Positions 8,028 through 16,323 of a DNA stretch of 64,000 nucleotides are shown here, piece by piece. The stretch's first letter is position 1, and every line of letters starts with the position of its first letter. The notes under the pieces are model-generated. The model saw nothing but the letters and a program-made list of their open reading frames with translations. It was not told where the DNA came from and did no database searches. Source of the stretch: Methylobacterium sp. J-067 (GTDB lineage Bacteria > Pseudomonadota > Alphaproteobacteria > Rhizobiales > Beijerinckiaceae); assembly GCF_022829465.1 (NCBI RefSeq), contig NZ_JAKSXZ010000146.1, forward strand, positions 62,001-126,000, given 5' to 3'. Both the position numbers and the translations under genes were made by a program.

Positions 8028-9344
8028 ATGTCGCAGTCTCTTCGCATCGGCGTCGCCGGTCTCGGCACCGTCGGCGCGGCCCTCGTCCGCATGATCGGCC
8101 GCCGCCGGGAGGCGCTCCTCGCCTCCGGCCTCGACGTCACCGTCACCGCCGTCTCGGCCCGCGACCGCTCGCGGGATCGCGGCATCGACCTGTCCGGCGT
8201 CGAATGGTTCGAGGATCCGGTGGCGCTCGCCCGCTCGGCCTCCGTGGATTGCGTCGTCGAACTGATGGGCGGCGCCGAGGGCGCGGCCAAGGACACCGTC
8301 GAGGCGGCGCTGGAGGCTGGCAAGCCGGTCGTCACCGCCAACAAGGCGCTGCTGGCCAAGCACGGCGCGGCGCTGGCCGCCGCCGCCGAGAAGGCCGGCG
8401 TGGCCCTCACCTACGAGGCGGCGGTCGCGGGCGGCATCCCGGTGATCAAGGCCCTGCGCGAAGGGCTCGCCGGCAACAAGGTCGAGCGCGTCTACGGAAT
8501 CCTCAACGGCACCTGCAACTACATCCTCAGCCGGATGGAGCGCGAGGGCCTGACCTTCGAAGCCTGCCTGAAGGACGCGCAGGCGCTGGGCTACGCCGAG
8601 GCCGACCCGACCTTCGACGTCGAGGGCTTCGACACCGCGCACAAGCTCGCGATCCTCACGAGCCTCGCCTTCGGCACGCAGGTCGATGCGGACGGCGTCT
8701 CGGTGGAGGGCATCTCGCGGGTGCAGCCCCTGGACCTGCGCATGGCCGACGAACTCGGCTACCGCATCAAGCTCCTCGGCGTCGCACAGGCGACCCCGGC
8801 GGGGATCGAGCAGCGCGTCCACCCGACCATGGTGCCGAAATCCTCGGCCATCGCGCAGGTGATGGGCGTGACCAACGCCGTGACCATCGACGCCGACGCC
8901 GTGGGCGAACTGACCCTGATCGGCCCCGGCGCGGGCGGCGAGGCCACCGCCTCCGCCGTGTTCGGCGACATCGCCGACGTCGCCCGGCGCATCGTGCGCC
9001 CAACCTTCGGCACCGACGCCGCGCGCATGGCCCCGCCCGCGCGGGCCGAGATGCAGCGGCACGAGGGCGGCTATTACATCCGCCTGACGGTCCACGACCG
9101 GCCGGGCGTCGCGGCAGGCGTCGCCCAGCGCATGGCGCAGCGGGAGATCTCCCTGGAGAGCATCCTGCAGCGCCGCGTCGAGGGGGCGGACAGCGATCCG
9201 CACGGCCGCTCCGGCCGCCCGGTGCCGCTGGTGCTGATCACCTACGCCGCCACCGAGGGCGCGATCCGCGAAGCCTTGGACGCCATCGCACAGGACGGTC
9301 TGCTCGCGGAATCGCCGCAGTTGATCCGCATCGAACGTGAGTAG
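8028..9344 (+). CDS. hom: Homoserine dehydrogenase
   Basis: Reduces aspartate semialdehyde to homoserine, the branch point to threonine, methionine and isoleucine. The 438-residue monofunctional enzyme has an N-terminal NAD(P)-binding Rossmann fold (GVAGLGTVGAALV). Next comes 'VTANKALLAKHG', the signature 'GILNGTCNYILSRM', and the catalytic stretch 'AEADPTFDVEGFDTAHKLAI'. An ACT domain occupies roughly the last 90 residues ('RLTVHDRPGVAAGVAQRMA'), consistent with feedback control by threonine. Start at ATG 8028 has a good ribosome site (ggaagg). glpX follows 134 bases downstream, a common alphaproteobacterial pairing. Confidence 0.95.
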   Translation: MSQSLRIGVAGLGTVGAALVRMIGRRREALLASGLDVTVTAVSARDRSRDRGIDLSGVEWFEDPVALARSASVDCVVELMGGAEGAAKDTVEAALEAGKPVVTANKALLAKHGAALAAAAEKAGVALTYEAAVAGGIPVIKALREGLAGNKVERVYGILNGTCNYILSRMEREGLTFEACLKDAQALGYAEADPTFDVEGFDTAHKLAILTSLAFGTQVDADGVSVEGISRVQPLDLRMADELGYRIKLLGVAQATPAGIEQRVHPTMVPKSSAIAQVMGVTNAVTIDADAVGELTLIGPGAGGEATASAVFGDIADVARRIVRPTFGTDAARMAPPARAEMQRHEGGYYIRLTVHDRPGVAAGVAQRMAQREISLESILQRRVEGADSDPHGRSGRPVPLVLITYAATEGAIREALDAIAQDGLLAESPQLIRIERE

Positions 9345-9478
9345 ACGCGCTGCGTGGTCCTCATCGAATATTCAGGCCCGGCGGCGTTAACATAGGAGGG
9401 CACGCGGTCCGCGCAGCCCCGCCATGATTTAGACCGGGATCCGGCATCAAGACCGGGCCCGGCAAGGGACAGGAAACG

Positions 9479-10468
9479 ATGACCGAGACCGGAACGCCGC
9501 GTCCGCAGACCGTGCCGCGCACCCTCGCGCTCGAACTTGCGAGGGTCACGGAGCGCGCCGCCGTGGCCGCCGCCCGCCTGCGCGGCAAGGGCGACGAGAA
9601 GGCCGCCGACCAAGCCGCCGTGGACGCGATGCGCGCCGAACTCGCCGGTCTCCCGATCCGGGGGACCGTCGTCATCGGCGAGGGCGAGCGCGACGAGGCG
9701 CCGATGCTGTTCATCGGCGAACTCCTGGGTTCCGGCGAGGGGCCGGAGGTGGACATCGCCGTCGATCCCCTCGAAGGCACCACCCTCTGCGCGAAGGACA
9801 TGCCGGGCGCCATCGCTGTCATGGCCCTGGCCGAGCGCGGCTCGCTGCTCGCCGCGCCCGATGTCTACATGCAGAAGATCGCCATCGGCCCCGGCTATCC
9901 CGCCGGGATCGTGGATCTCGACGCCAGCCCGATGGACAACATCCGGGCGCTCGCCCGCGCCAAGGGCTGCCCCACCGACCAGATCACCGCTCTGATCCTC
10001 GACCGGCCGCGCCATGCCGGCCTGATCGCGGAGGTGCGGGAGGCCGGCGCTTCGGTGCGGCTCATCACCGACGGCGACGTGGCCGGCATCATCTTCACGG
10101 CGAGCCCGGAGGAGACGGGGGTCGACATCTATCTCGGCACCGGGGCCGCCCCCGAGGGCGTGCTCGCCGCCGCCGCCATGCGCTGCATGGGCGGGCAGAT
10201 GCAGGGGCGCCTGATCCTCGACACCGCAGAGCGCCGCCGCCGGGCGCTGGACATGGGCATCCGCGACGCCAACCGGAAATATGAACTGACCGACCTCGCG
10301 GGCGGCGACGTCATCGTGGCCGCGACGGGCGTGACCGACGGCTCGCTCCTGAGGGGCGTGCGCTTCCGCCAGGACAGGATCCAGACGGAGACGCTGGTCT
10401 ATCGCTCCGAGGCCGGCACGATCCGCCGGATCCTCGGCGAACATCGGCGGGATTTCGGCCGGAGCTGA
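9479..10468 (+). CDS. glpX: Class II fructose-1,6-bisphosphatase
   Basis: Hydrolyses fructose-1,6-bisphosphate (and often sedoheptulose-1,7-bisphosphate) in gluconeogenesis and sugar-phosphate rearrangement. The 329-residue protein shows the lithium-sensitive phosphatase fold: 'GTVVIGEGERDEAPML' (metal-binding Glu/Asp), 'DIAVDPLEGTTLCA' (DPLEGT signature), and 'LITDGDVAGIIFTA'. The start ATG 9479 follows 'aggaaacg'. In a serine-cycle methylotroph, gluconeogenesis supplies all hexoses during C1 growth, so this gene would be essential there. Confidence 0.95.
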   Translation: MTETGTPRPQTVPRTLALELARVTERAAVAAARLRGKGDEKAADQAAVDAMRAELAGLPIRGTVVIGEGERDEAPMLFIGELLGSGEGPEVDIAVDPLEGTTLCAKDMPGAIAVMALAERGSLLAAPDVYMQKIAIGPGYPAGIVDLDASPMDNIRALARAKGCPTDQITALILDRPRHAGLIAEVREAGASVRLITDGDVAGIIFTASPEETGVDIYLGTGAAPEGVLAAAAMRCMGGQMQGRLILDTAERRRRALDMGIRDANRKYELTDLAGGDVIVAATGVTDGSLLRGVRFRQDRIQTETLVYRSEAGTIRRILGEHRRDFGRS

Positions 10469-10507
10469 GGGGTCGAGGCACCGCCCCGCCCCCCCTCCGT
10501 CGGCGCG

Positions 10508-10867
10508 CTACGGCAGCGCGCCGGCCTTCTCCTTGGCCTTCATGATGGTCTGGCGGCACTCTTCCGCCTTGCCGGCTTTATCCTCTTCGCGGGCCTGGGC
10601 GACGAGCTTCTTTGCCTCCTCGACGCCCGAGGCGGTCGGCTTCACGTCCTTGTCGCCGGGGGTCAGCTTCGGCGGCGTTGCGAGCGCCTTCGGGCTGTTG
10701 GACGAGGTCGTGCCGCCGGGCGGCGTCGTGCCCGTGACTTCGGCCGCGCCCGAGCTGTTCAGGCGCCGCTCCAGCGTGCTCACCTCGTCGGCGCAGGGTG
10801 TGGCCAGGGCCGGGCCCACGGTGGCGGCCGAGACGGCTGCCAGGGCAAGAGCGAGGCGAAGCTTCAT
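10508..10867 (-). CDS. Small secreted protein resembling LutD (two-Cys helical)
   Basis: A 119-residue exported protein: signal peptide about 1-22 ending 'GPALA', mature N terminus 'TPCADEVSTLERRL', a flexible Gly/Thr/Pro linker, then a charged helical tail 'EEAKKLVAQAREEDKAGKAE' followed by ECRQTIMKAKEKAG. The arrangement Cys-Ala-Asp/Glu near the mature N terminus and a tail with K-K-x(n)-E-x(n)-G-x-x-x-E-C matches LutD (16075-16323), though this protein has a longer linker. It lies downstream of lutH on the same strand, but a terminator-like hairpin separates them. A GGGAG ribosome site precedes ATG 10867. There are no EF-hand loops, so it is not lanmodulin. Role in metal handling is inference. 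Confidence 0.8.
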   Translation of the reverse strand: MKLRLALALAAVSAATVGPALATPCADEVSTLERRLNSSGAAEVTGTTPPGGTTSSNSPKALATPPKLTPGDKDVKPTASGVEEAKKLVAQAREEDKAGKAEECRQTIMKAKEKAGALP

Positions 10868-10975
10868 GAGCGATCTCCCGTGGCGGCGCGGCGGACATCT
10901 GCCGGCTCGCCTTCGGGATGGCGACGCGGAACGGACCAACCCGTTCCTGAGACAGGACGCCGCGCCAAAGACGAA

Positions 10976-11003
10976 GGGCCGCGCATCCGAGGATGCACGG
11001 CCC
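10976..11003 (-). terminator. Strong hairpin downstream of lutH
   Basis: 13 complementary pairs (one G-T): GGGCCGCGCATCC at 10976-10988 against GGATGCACGGCCC at 10991-11003, giving a CTCG-type loop on the minus strand. It sits 22 bases after the lutH stop and is followed on the minus strand by a T-rich stretch. Probable end of the lut transcript. Confidence 0.6.
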
Positions 11004-11025
11004 GTTTCGTCCAATGGTGCCGCGA

Positions 11026-13578
11026 TCAGTACTTGCGGATGATCGGCTCCGGCGACATCGGCACCGGATCGGCCCCGAAGGCGTACTTGAAGCCACCGTA
11101 GATCGAGAGCGGCTGCGCCAGCGTCGTGGTGCGCGGGTCGTTGATCGTGAGGTTGCCGGCCACCGCGCCCGGCTCGGCGAAGGTGCCGAACGTGGCATAG
11201 CGGTTGTTGGTGAGGTTCGTGATGAGCCCGAACACCTCGAGGTTCTTCGTTACCTGATACTTCGTCTGCAAGTTCAGCACGTAGTAGGGCGGCAGCTTGC
11301 GGTTCAGGTTCGACTCGTCGCCCCGGTAGTAGGACGAGGAGAAGGCCTGCAGGTAGAGGCCGACCTGCCACTCCGGCGTGATGAAATAGTCGAAGCCGGC
11401 CTTGATCTGGTGGTTCGGCACCAGCGGCACGGTGTTGCCGCGCGTCACCTGGATCGCGCCGTCCACCGCGAGGGGGTTGTTCGGCGAGGACAGGGTGCCG
11501 TTGAACTGGAAGGTCGCGTCGATCAGGGCGTAGTTGGCGTAGACCCGCAGGTAATCGGCCGTGTACTCGGCGCCGACCTCGATGCCCTGCCGCTGGGTGG
11601 CGGGCACGTTCACGAAGTAGGCGCGGGCGGTGTTGCCGGGGGTGGCGAGGGAGAGGATGTCGTTCGACAGGTCGGTGCGGAAGGCGCCAATCTTGTAGGT
11701 GATGATGCCGCCGTCATAGGTGTTCGGCAGTTGGCCCCGGAAGCCGACCTCGTAGGTCTTGCCCGTCACCTGCTTCAGCGGCGGATCGGCCACCAGCGAG
11801 TTCGGCAGCAGGCACGGCCGGTCGGGATTCGCGCAGGCGAGTTCGAGCGGCGTCGGGGCGCGGTTCGATTCCGAGTAGCTGCCGTAGAGGTTCAGCGCAT
11901 CGAAGAACCGGTAGGTCAGACCCGCGACGGGGTTGATCTTGTTGTAGTAGTGCGTGCCCGTGACGTCCGGCGAGAAGCCGGTGAGATCCTCGCTCTGGAT
12001 GCGCGCGAAGTTCAGGCGGGCGCCGGCCGTCACCGAGAGGCGGTCGGTCAGGTCCAGGGTGTCCTGGGTGTAGAGGCCGAGATAGAGATTCGAGCCGTTG
12101 ACCGAGCTCGGCGCGATACCGAGCGCCCCGGCGGTGCGGATGAAGGTCGTGCCGAGGCCGGGAATGGTGCCGTAGAACGGGTTGTTCGGATCGGTGGTGA
12201 TCGACAGGTTCGGGTTGATGACGCCGAGCGTGCTGGACGACTTGAACGAGTAGTTCGCCGCGTCGATGCTGCCGCCCACGATGAAGGCGTTGTTGAAGCC
12301 GAAAATCTTGTCCCGGTTGGCCGCCTGCAACGACCCGCCGTAGCCGGTGGCCTCCGTCTTCGTCACGTCCAGGGTGCCGTAGGGAACGTTGGCCGTGAAG
12401 GGGATCGCCCGGTTCTGCTGACCCAGGATCAGGAACTGGTTGCGGAAGGCGAGGTTCGTCTGCCCTGCCGCCGGGCTGAACCCGTCATCCTCGTAGCAGA
12501 GGAAGCCGCGGAAGCTGCTCTGCCGGCTGCACTGCTCGAAGTTCCCGTCGTTGCCATCGACGTAGGTCTGGCTGAAGCGGCGGAAATAGGCGTTGCCGGC
12601 GAGATCCCAAGTCGGGGAAATGTCGACCCGGCCGGTGAGCTGGATCGTGCCGACGTCGGTGGTCGTGGTCTGCGGATAGGTGAAGATCGCGCGCGGGTCG
12701 TTGCGGGTGAAGTCCACTGGGGTCGCGGCGGCGGCGCCGAAGAAGCTCCGCGCGGCGAGGCCGATCAGGTGGAACTCGGCATCCTGCGAGCGGTAACCGA
12801 GATCGCCGTACATCCGGCCGATCGTGCTCGGGCTCTCGTAGCGCCAGCCGCGATCGTTCAGCCCGTCGCCGGTGAAGTAGAAGCTCCACGGGCCGGAGAC
12901 CTTGCCGTATTCGAGATAGCCGGCCGTGCGCGCATCCGAGCCGCCCCAGGCGCTGATCTCGGTGCCCTGCCACGTGAAGCCGTTCTTCATCTGGATGTTC
13001 ACCGCGCCGCCGAGCGCGTTGAGGCCGAAGACCGGGTTGCCGGTGACGACGTCGATCCGCTGGATCGCCTGCGGGGGGATCAGGTCGAAGTTGACGATGT
13101 CGCCGAAGGCTTCGTTGATGCGCACGCCGTTCTGGTAGACGGCCAGCCCCTGCGGCACGCCCTGAACCGGCGAGGCGGTGAAGCCGCGATAGGTTACGTC
13201 GGGCCGGTTCGAATTGCCCTGCGAGTCGGAGAGGTTCAGGCCGGGGGTGCGCCGCGCCAGGGTCGCGACCACGTTGTCGGTGCCGAGGTCGGCCCGGATG
13301 TCCTGGGCCGTCACCGTCTCGACCGTGCTGGGGATCTTGTAGAGCGGCTGCTCGCTGCCGCGCAGGCGCGGCGCCGGCACGGCTGCGACCGGCGCGATCT
13401 GGTTGAAGTTCTGTACGGCGCTGGAATTGCCGCCGCCCGCGCCGACCGGCGAGGTGGCCACGACACTGATCTCGCCGAGGGTGACGGATTGCTGCGCGTG
13501 TGCCGTGCCCACCGCCATCGATCCCGCGAGGACCGACGCCGACGCCGTCAGAGCTCCCCTGAGCGCCCGCAAAGACAT
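11026..13578 (-). CDS. lutH: TonB-dependent receptor of the lanthanide-uptake cluster
   Basis: Outer-membrane importer of 850 residues. Signal peptide 1-28 (cleavage after AHA), a TonB-box-like 'EISVVAT', a plug domain with 'RTPGLNLSDSQGNSNRPDV' followed by TYRGF, 'VYQNGVRINEAFGDIVN' and 'LGGAVNIQMKNGF', then a long beta barrel. Start chosen at MSLRAL because GAGGGG precedes it at good spacing; a GTG six codons upstream is in frame. In Methylorubrum extorquens, lutH is the last gene of lutA-H and is needed for lanthanide uptake; here all eight types occur in that order. It is separated from lutG by ~225 bases, so it may have its own promoter. Uptake of a lanthanide chelate powered by TonB is the expected role. 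Confidence 0.88.
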   Translation of the reverse strand: MSLRALRGALTASASVLAGSMAVGTAHAQQSVTLGEISVVATSPVGAGGGNSSAVQNFNQIAPVAAVPAPRLRGSEQPLYKIPSTVETVTAQDIRADLGTDNVVATLARRTPGLNLSDSQGNSNRPDVTYRGFTASPVQGVPQGLAVYQNGVRINEAFGDIVNFDLIPPQAIQRIDVVTGNPVFGLNALGGAVNIQMKNGFTWQGTEISAWGGSDARTAGYLEYGKVSGPWSFYFTGDGLNDRGWRYESPSTIGRMYGDLGYRSQDAEFHLIGLAARSFFGAAAATPVDFTRNDPRAIFTYPQTTTTDVGTIQLTGRVDISPTWDLAGNAYFRRFSQTYVDGNDGNFEQCSRQSSFRGFLCYEDDGFSPAAGQTNLAFRNQFLILGQQNRAIPFTANVPYGTLDVTKTEATGYGGSLQAANRDKIFGFNNAFIVGGSIDAANYSFKSSSTLGVINPNLSITTDPNNPFYGTIPGLGTTFIRTAGALGIAPSSVNGSNLYLGLYTQDTLDLTDRLSVTAGARLNFARIQSEDLTGFSPDVTGTHYYNKINPVAGLTYRFFDALNLYGSYSESNRAPTPLELACANPDRPCLLPNSLVADPPLKQVTGKTYEVGFRGQLPNTYDGGIITYKIGAFRTDLSNDILSLATPGNTARAYFVNVPATQRQGIEVGAEYTADYLRVYANYALIDATFQFNGTLSSPNNPLAVDGAIQVTRGNTVPLVPNHQIKAGFDYFITPEWQVGLYLQAFSSSYYRGDESNLNRKLPPYYVLNLQTKYQVTKNLEVFGLITNLTNNRYATFGTFAEPGAVAGNLTINDPRTTTLAQPLSIYGGFKYAFGADPVPMSPEPIIRKY

Positions 13579-13663
13579 TCCCGAACCCCTCGACACTCAA
13601 ACCATTCGCCCGTTTCCCTCGGGCTTCAGTCAGTGATGTCGGGGGGATCGATGAACTGCAATC

Positions 13664-13702
13664 GCGGGCGGGCGCACTATCGACGACTTTCGCCCCGCCC
13701 GC
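13664..13702 (-). promoter_or_regulatory. 9-bp inverted repeat in the lutG-lutH intergenic region
   Basis: GCGGGCGGG (13664-13672) and CCCGCCCGC (13694-13702) are perfect inverted repeats 21 bases apart, about 86 bases upstream of the lutH start. An A/T-rich patch lies further upstream (about 13738-13756). Consistent with a promoter plus leader structure for lutH; no factor is known to bind it. Confidence 0.35.
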
Positions 13703-13804
13703 TCCGTTCTTAACCGTGCCGTGGCCGTGTCGCCACAGTTTTTACGCGAAAAATCAACGACTTAGGGGAAATATGGCAAGCTGAACCGGGATGATTCGGC
13801 AAGC

Positions 13805-14431
13805 CTAAAGGCGCTGCTGGATCCGCTTGCCGAGTTCACCGAGTCGCTGTTCGAGGAGTTGCGGAACCTCGCACACGTAGGTGAGGGACTGGCTCCGCTC
13901 TTGGAAGATCCGGCGGTCCCAGGCGAACTTGGTCTCCAATTCGGTCTGGTCCTTCGGCAATTCGGTCTCGTCGCCCTTGCTCGGGGCATCCTTGATCTGG
14001 CTGACCTTGTCCGCCTCGTCGCGGATACGCTCGGCCATGCGGCGCTGGCCCTGGGCGTACCGGGCGATGCCGCTCATGATCTTGTTGCGCTCGCCGTTCA
14101 GCACCTCGAACGCGCCGGCATAGACGCGGGTCAGCGCCTTGTCCTTGGCATCCTTGTCGGCCCCGAACTTGGCGGCGAAGTCGTCGAGCAGCGGATCGAC
14201 CTGCGACAGGTCGGTGCGGCGGGAGGCGATCTTCTGCGCCAGCACGGCGGCGTCGTTGTCGCTGCCCCAATCGCCGGCCGAGGCGAGGTCGGGCCCGGTC
14301 CAGAACTGGCCGGGGCTCAGGGTCTCGACCCTGCGCTGGACGCAGGGCCAATCCGGATCGATCTTCGGTTGGGCGAGGGCGGCGCCGGCCGTCACCGAGA
14401 GCAGGAGAGCGAGAGCGGTGGTTCTGATCAT
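13805..14431 (-). CDS. lutG: Exported protein of the lanthanide-uptake cluster
   Basis: A 208-residue periplasmic protein: signal peptide about 1-20 (ALALLLSVTAGAALA), mature start 'QPKIDPDWPCVQRRVETLSP'. Helical, charged remainder with a second Cys near the C terminus ('LTYVCEVPQLLEQRL'), so a disulfide is possible. No catalytic motif is recognised. By position and order it corresponds to lutG, an exported protein of unknown biochemical role in the lut cluster. Its ATG overlaps the stop of lutF (ATGA), so it is translationally coupled to the ABC permease. Confidence 0.8.
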   Translation of the reverse strand: MIRTTALALLLSVTAGAALAQPKIDPDWPCVQRRVETLSPGQFWTGPDLASAGDWGSDNDAAVLAQKIASRRTDLSQVDPLLDDFAAKFGADKDAKDKALTRVYAGAFEVLNGERNKIMSGIARYAQGQRRMAERIRDEADKVSQIKDAPSKGDETELPKDQTELETKFAWDRRIFQERSQSLTYVCEVPQLLEQRLGELGKRIQQRL

Positions 14432-15318
14432 GAGGCTTCTCCGGCCGGTCCGCCGCGCCGGGCCATGAGGCCCCGGCCCGGATCGTAGGCGATCACGGCC
14501 ATCGCGAAAAAGGCGAGCGTGGTCCCGACGACGACGGCGCAGGACACGGGCTCGAGCTGTTCGTACAGCGCGAAGCGCACGAGCTGCACGGCGTGGGTGA
14601 ACGGGTTCAACTCGCAGATCCAATACAGGGTCTCGGACGATTCCCGGATCCGCCAGAGCGGGTAGAGCGCCGACGAGGCGAAGAACATCGGGAAGATCAC
14701 GAAGTTCATCACGCTGGCGAAATTCTCCAGTTGCCGCACCAGCGACGACAGGAACAGGCCGATGGCGCCGAGCATCAGGCCGGAGGCGAGGAACGCCGGC
14801 AGCGCCGTCAGGTAGCCGAGCGTCGGAATGTCGGTTTCCCAGAAATACGCCACCGCGAGGAAGGCATAGGCCTGGACGATCGACACCGAGACGCCCGCGA
14901 TCAACTTGGCGAGCAGCAGCATCCAGCGCGGATAGGGCGAGGTCAGCAGCACCTTCATCGACCCGACCTCGCGGTCGTAGACCATCGAGAGGGAGGATTG
15001 CATGCCGTTGAACAGCTGGATCATCACGGCGAGGCCGGGCACCACGTAGACCTCGTAGAGCACGTAGGTCTGGTAGGGCGGCTCGATGGAGACGCCGAGT
15101 GTGTTGCGGAAACCCGCCGCGAAGATGAACAGCCAGACGAGGGGCCGCACCAAGGCCGAGAAGAACCGCTCCTTCTGGTTGAAGAAGCGCAGCAACTCCC
15201 GGCGGACGATGCCGCCGAGGCAGATCAGGTAGCCGACCGCATCGAGCCGCCCGAGCTGGCGCGAGGGGGCGGCGTGGGTCTTGGTGTCGAGTTCGACGAC
15301 GCGGGGCGACGAGGTCAT
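14428..15318 (-). CDS. lutF: ABC transporter permease, lanthanide-uptake cluster
   Basis: Integral membrane component of 296 residues with about six hydrophobic segments and the ABC-2 type layout (the long amphipathic 'QLFNGMQSSLSMVYDREVGS' region followed by 'LLTSPYPRWMLLLAKL'). The same subfamily is annotated in PQQ-dependent alcohol-catabolism clusters. Works with LutE to move the periplasmic cargo delivered by LutA across the inner membrane. It begins 13 bases after lutE and its stop overlaps the lutG start by 4 bases. ATG 15318 (MTSSPRVVEL) was chosen; an in-frame upstream codon is less likely. Confidence 0.85.
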   Translation of the reverse strand: MTSSPRVVELDTKTHAAPSRQLGRLDAVGYLICLGGIVRRELLRFFNQKERFFSALVRPLVWLFIFAAGFRNTLGVSIEPPYQTYVLYEVYVVPGLAVMIQLFNGMQSSLSMVYDREVGSMKVLLTSPYPRWMLLLAKLIAGVSVSIVQAYAFLAVAYFWETDIPTLGYLTALPAFLASGLMLGAIGLFLSSLVRQLENFASVMNFVIFPMFFASSALYPLWRIRESSETLYWICELNPFTHAVQLVRFALYEQLEPVSCAVVVGTTLAFFAMAVIAYDPGRGLMARRGGPAGEAS

Positions 15319-15331
15319 GGGCTTCCCATCT

Positions 15332-16078
15332 TCACGCCGCCTGCTTTCCGCGCTCGGCCACGAGCCGGCGGAAGGCTTCCTCCAGGCTCTCGGTCCCCTG
15401 CGCGATGGTGCCGGCCGTGCCGCGGGCGACGATCCGGCCGAGATGCAGCACCACGGCATCGTCCTCGGGCCGGATCTCCTCGAAGATGTGGGTCGCCCAG
15501 AGGACCGACAGGCCCTCCTCGCGCACCAGCGCCCGGACGATGGCGACGATGTCCGCCCGCGATTCGAGGTCGAGGCCGACCGTCGGCTCGTCGAGGAGCA
15601 ACAGGTCCGGCCGGTGGACGAGCGACCGGGCGATCTCGATGCGCCGGGATTGGCCGCCGGAGAGGGTGCGCACCTTGTCCCCGCGCCGGTCGGCGAGGCC
15701 GACCCGGTCGAGCAATTCGCCGATCCGCGCCTTGCCCGCCTTACGGGGGATGCCGTGCAGGCTCGCGTGGTAGAGCAGGTTCTGCTCCACGGTGAGGTCG
15801 GTATCGAGGGTGCGGGCCTGGAACACCACGCCGAGGCGGGCGAGCGCCCGCGACGGCTCCCGGTCGAGCCCATGACCGAAGATCGCCACCCGGCCGCTCT
15901 GGTTGTTGTAGAGCCGCGTGACCACCGAGAAGAGCGTGGTCTTGCCCGCGCCGTTGGGGCCAAGCAGGGCCGTGAACCGGCCGCGCTCGACGTTCATCGA
16001 CACGTCGTCCAGCGCGGCCCGCGCGCCGAAGCGGTGGCCGACATTCGCGACGAGCAGGGCGGGCGCCTCGCCCGTCAT
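15332..16078 (-). CDS. lutE: ABC transporter ATP-binding protein, lanthanide-uptake cluster
   Basis: A 248-residue ABC ATPase: Walker A GPNGAGKT (residues 40-47), Q-loop 'VVFQARTLD', signature LSGGQSRR, Walker B LLLLDEPTVGLD and H-loop 'WATHIFEEI'. Belongs to the family found with PQQ-dependent ethanol oxidation genes. The start at ATG 16078 overlaps the lutD stop by 4 bases (ATGA), which supports it over the longer frame to 16120. Confidence 0.9.
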   Translation of the reverse strand: MTGEAPALLVANVGHRFGARAALDDVSMNVERGRFTALLGPNGAGKTTLFSVVTRLYNNQSGRVAIFGHGLDREPSRALARLGVVFQARTLDTDLTVEQNLLYHASLHGIPRKAGKARIGELLDRVGLADRRGDKVRTLSGGQSRRIEIARSLVHRPDLLLLDEPTVGLDLESRADIVAIVRALVREEGLSVLWATHIFEEIRPEDDAVVLHLGRIVARGTAGTIAQGTESLEEAFRRLVAERGKQAA

Positions 16079-16323
16079 TGTCCGAGCGCCTTGCGGGCAT
16101 CCGCGACAGCGTCGAGGCATTCGTCGTATTCGCCCTCGCGCTGCTCGCGCTCGGCGTTCCGCAAAGCCTTCTTCAGCTTGGGCAGGGCGGCCTCGGGCGG
16201 ATTGTTCGCCAGGGCGTCGCGGATCATCGTGATCCCCTCCGCGCAGGACGAGGCATCGTCCGCCGCGAGGGCGGGCGAGGCGAGGCCGCAGGCCAGCATG
16301 ACGAGTGCCGGTCCCCTCATCAT
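16075..16323 (-). CDS. lutD: Small exported two-Cys protein of the lanthanide-uptake cluster
   Basis: An 82-residue protein: signal peptide (MMRGPALVMLACGLASPALA), then a helical mature part starting 'ADDASSCAEGITMIRDAL' and ending 'GEYDECLDAVADARKALGQ'. The two Cys could pair to lock a helical hairpin. Its ATG at 16323 overlaps the lutC stop (ATGATGA context), with a second possible ATG at 16320. Its stop overlaps the lutE start. Corresponds by position to lutD. The mature part resembles the protein at 10508-10867. Confidence 0.8.
   Translation of the reverse strand: MMRGPALVMLACGLASPALAADDASSCAEGITMIRDALANNPPEAALPKLKKALRNAEREQREGEYDECLDAVADARKALGQ

Noticed and set aside
10508..10867. Considered as lanmodulin because of its place next to lutH
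   Set aside because: No EF-hand loop (DxDxDG) is present; the protein is a two-Cys helical type instead.
10993..13713. 906-codon plus-strand frame opposite lutH
   Set aside because: Shadow of the TonB receptor gene; repetitive Val/Gly/Arg composition without recognisable motifs.
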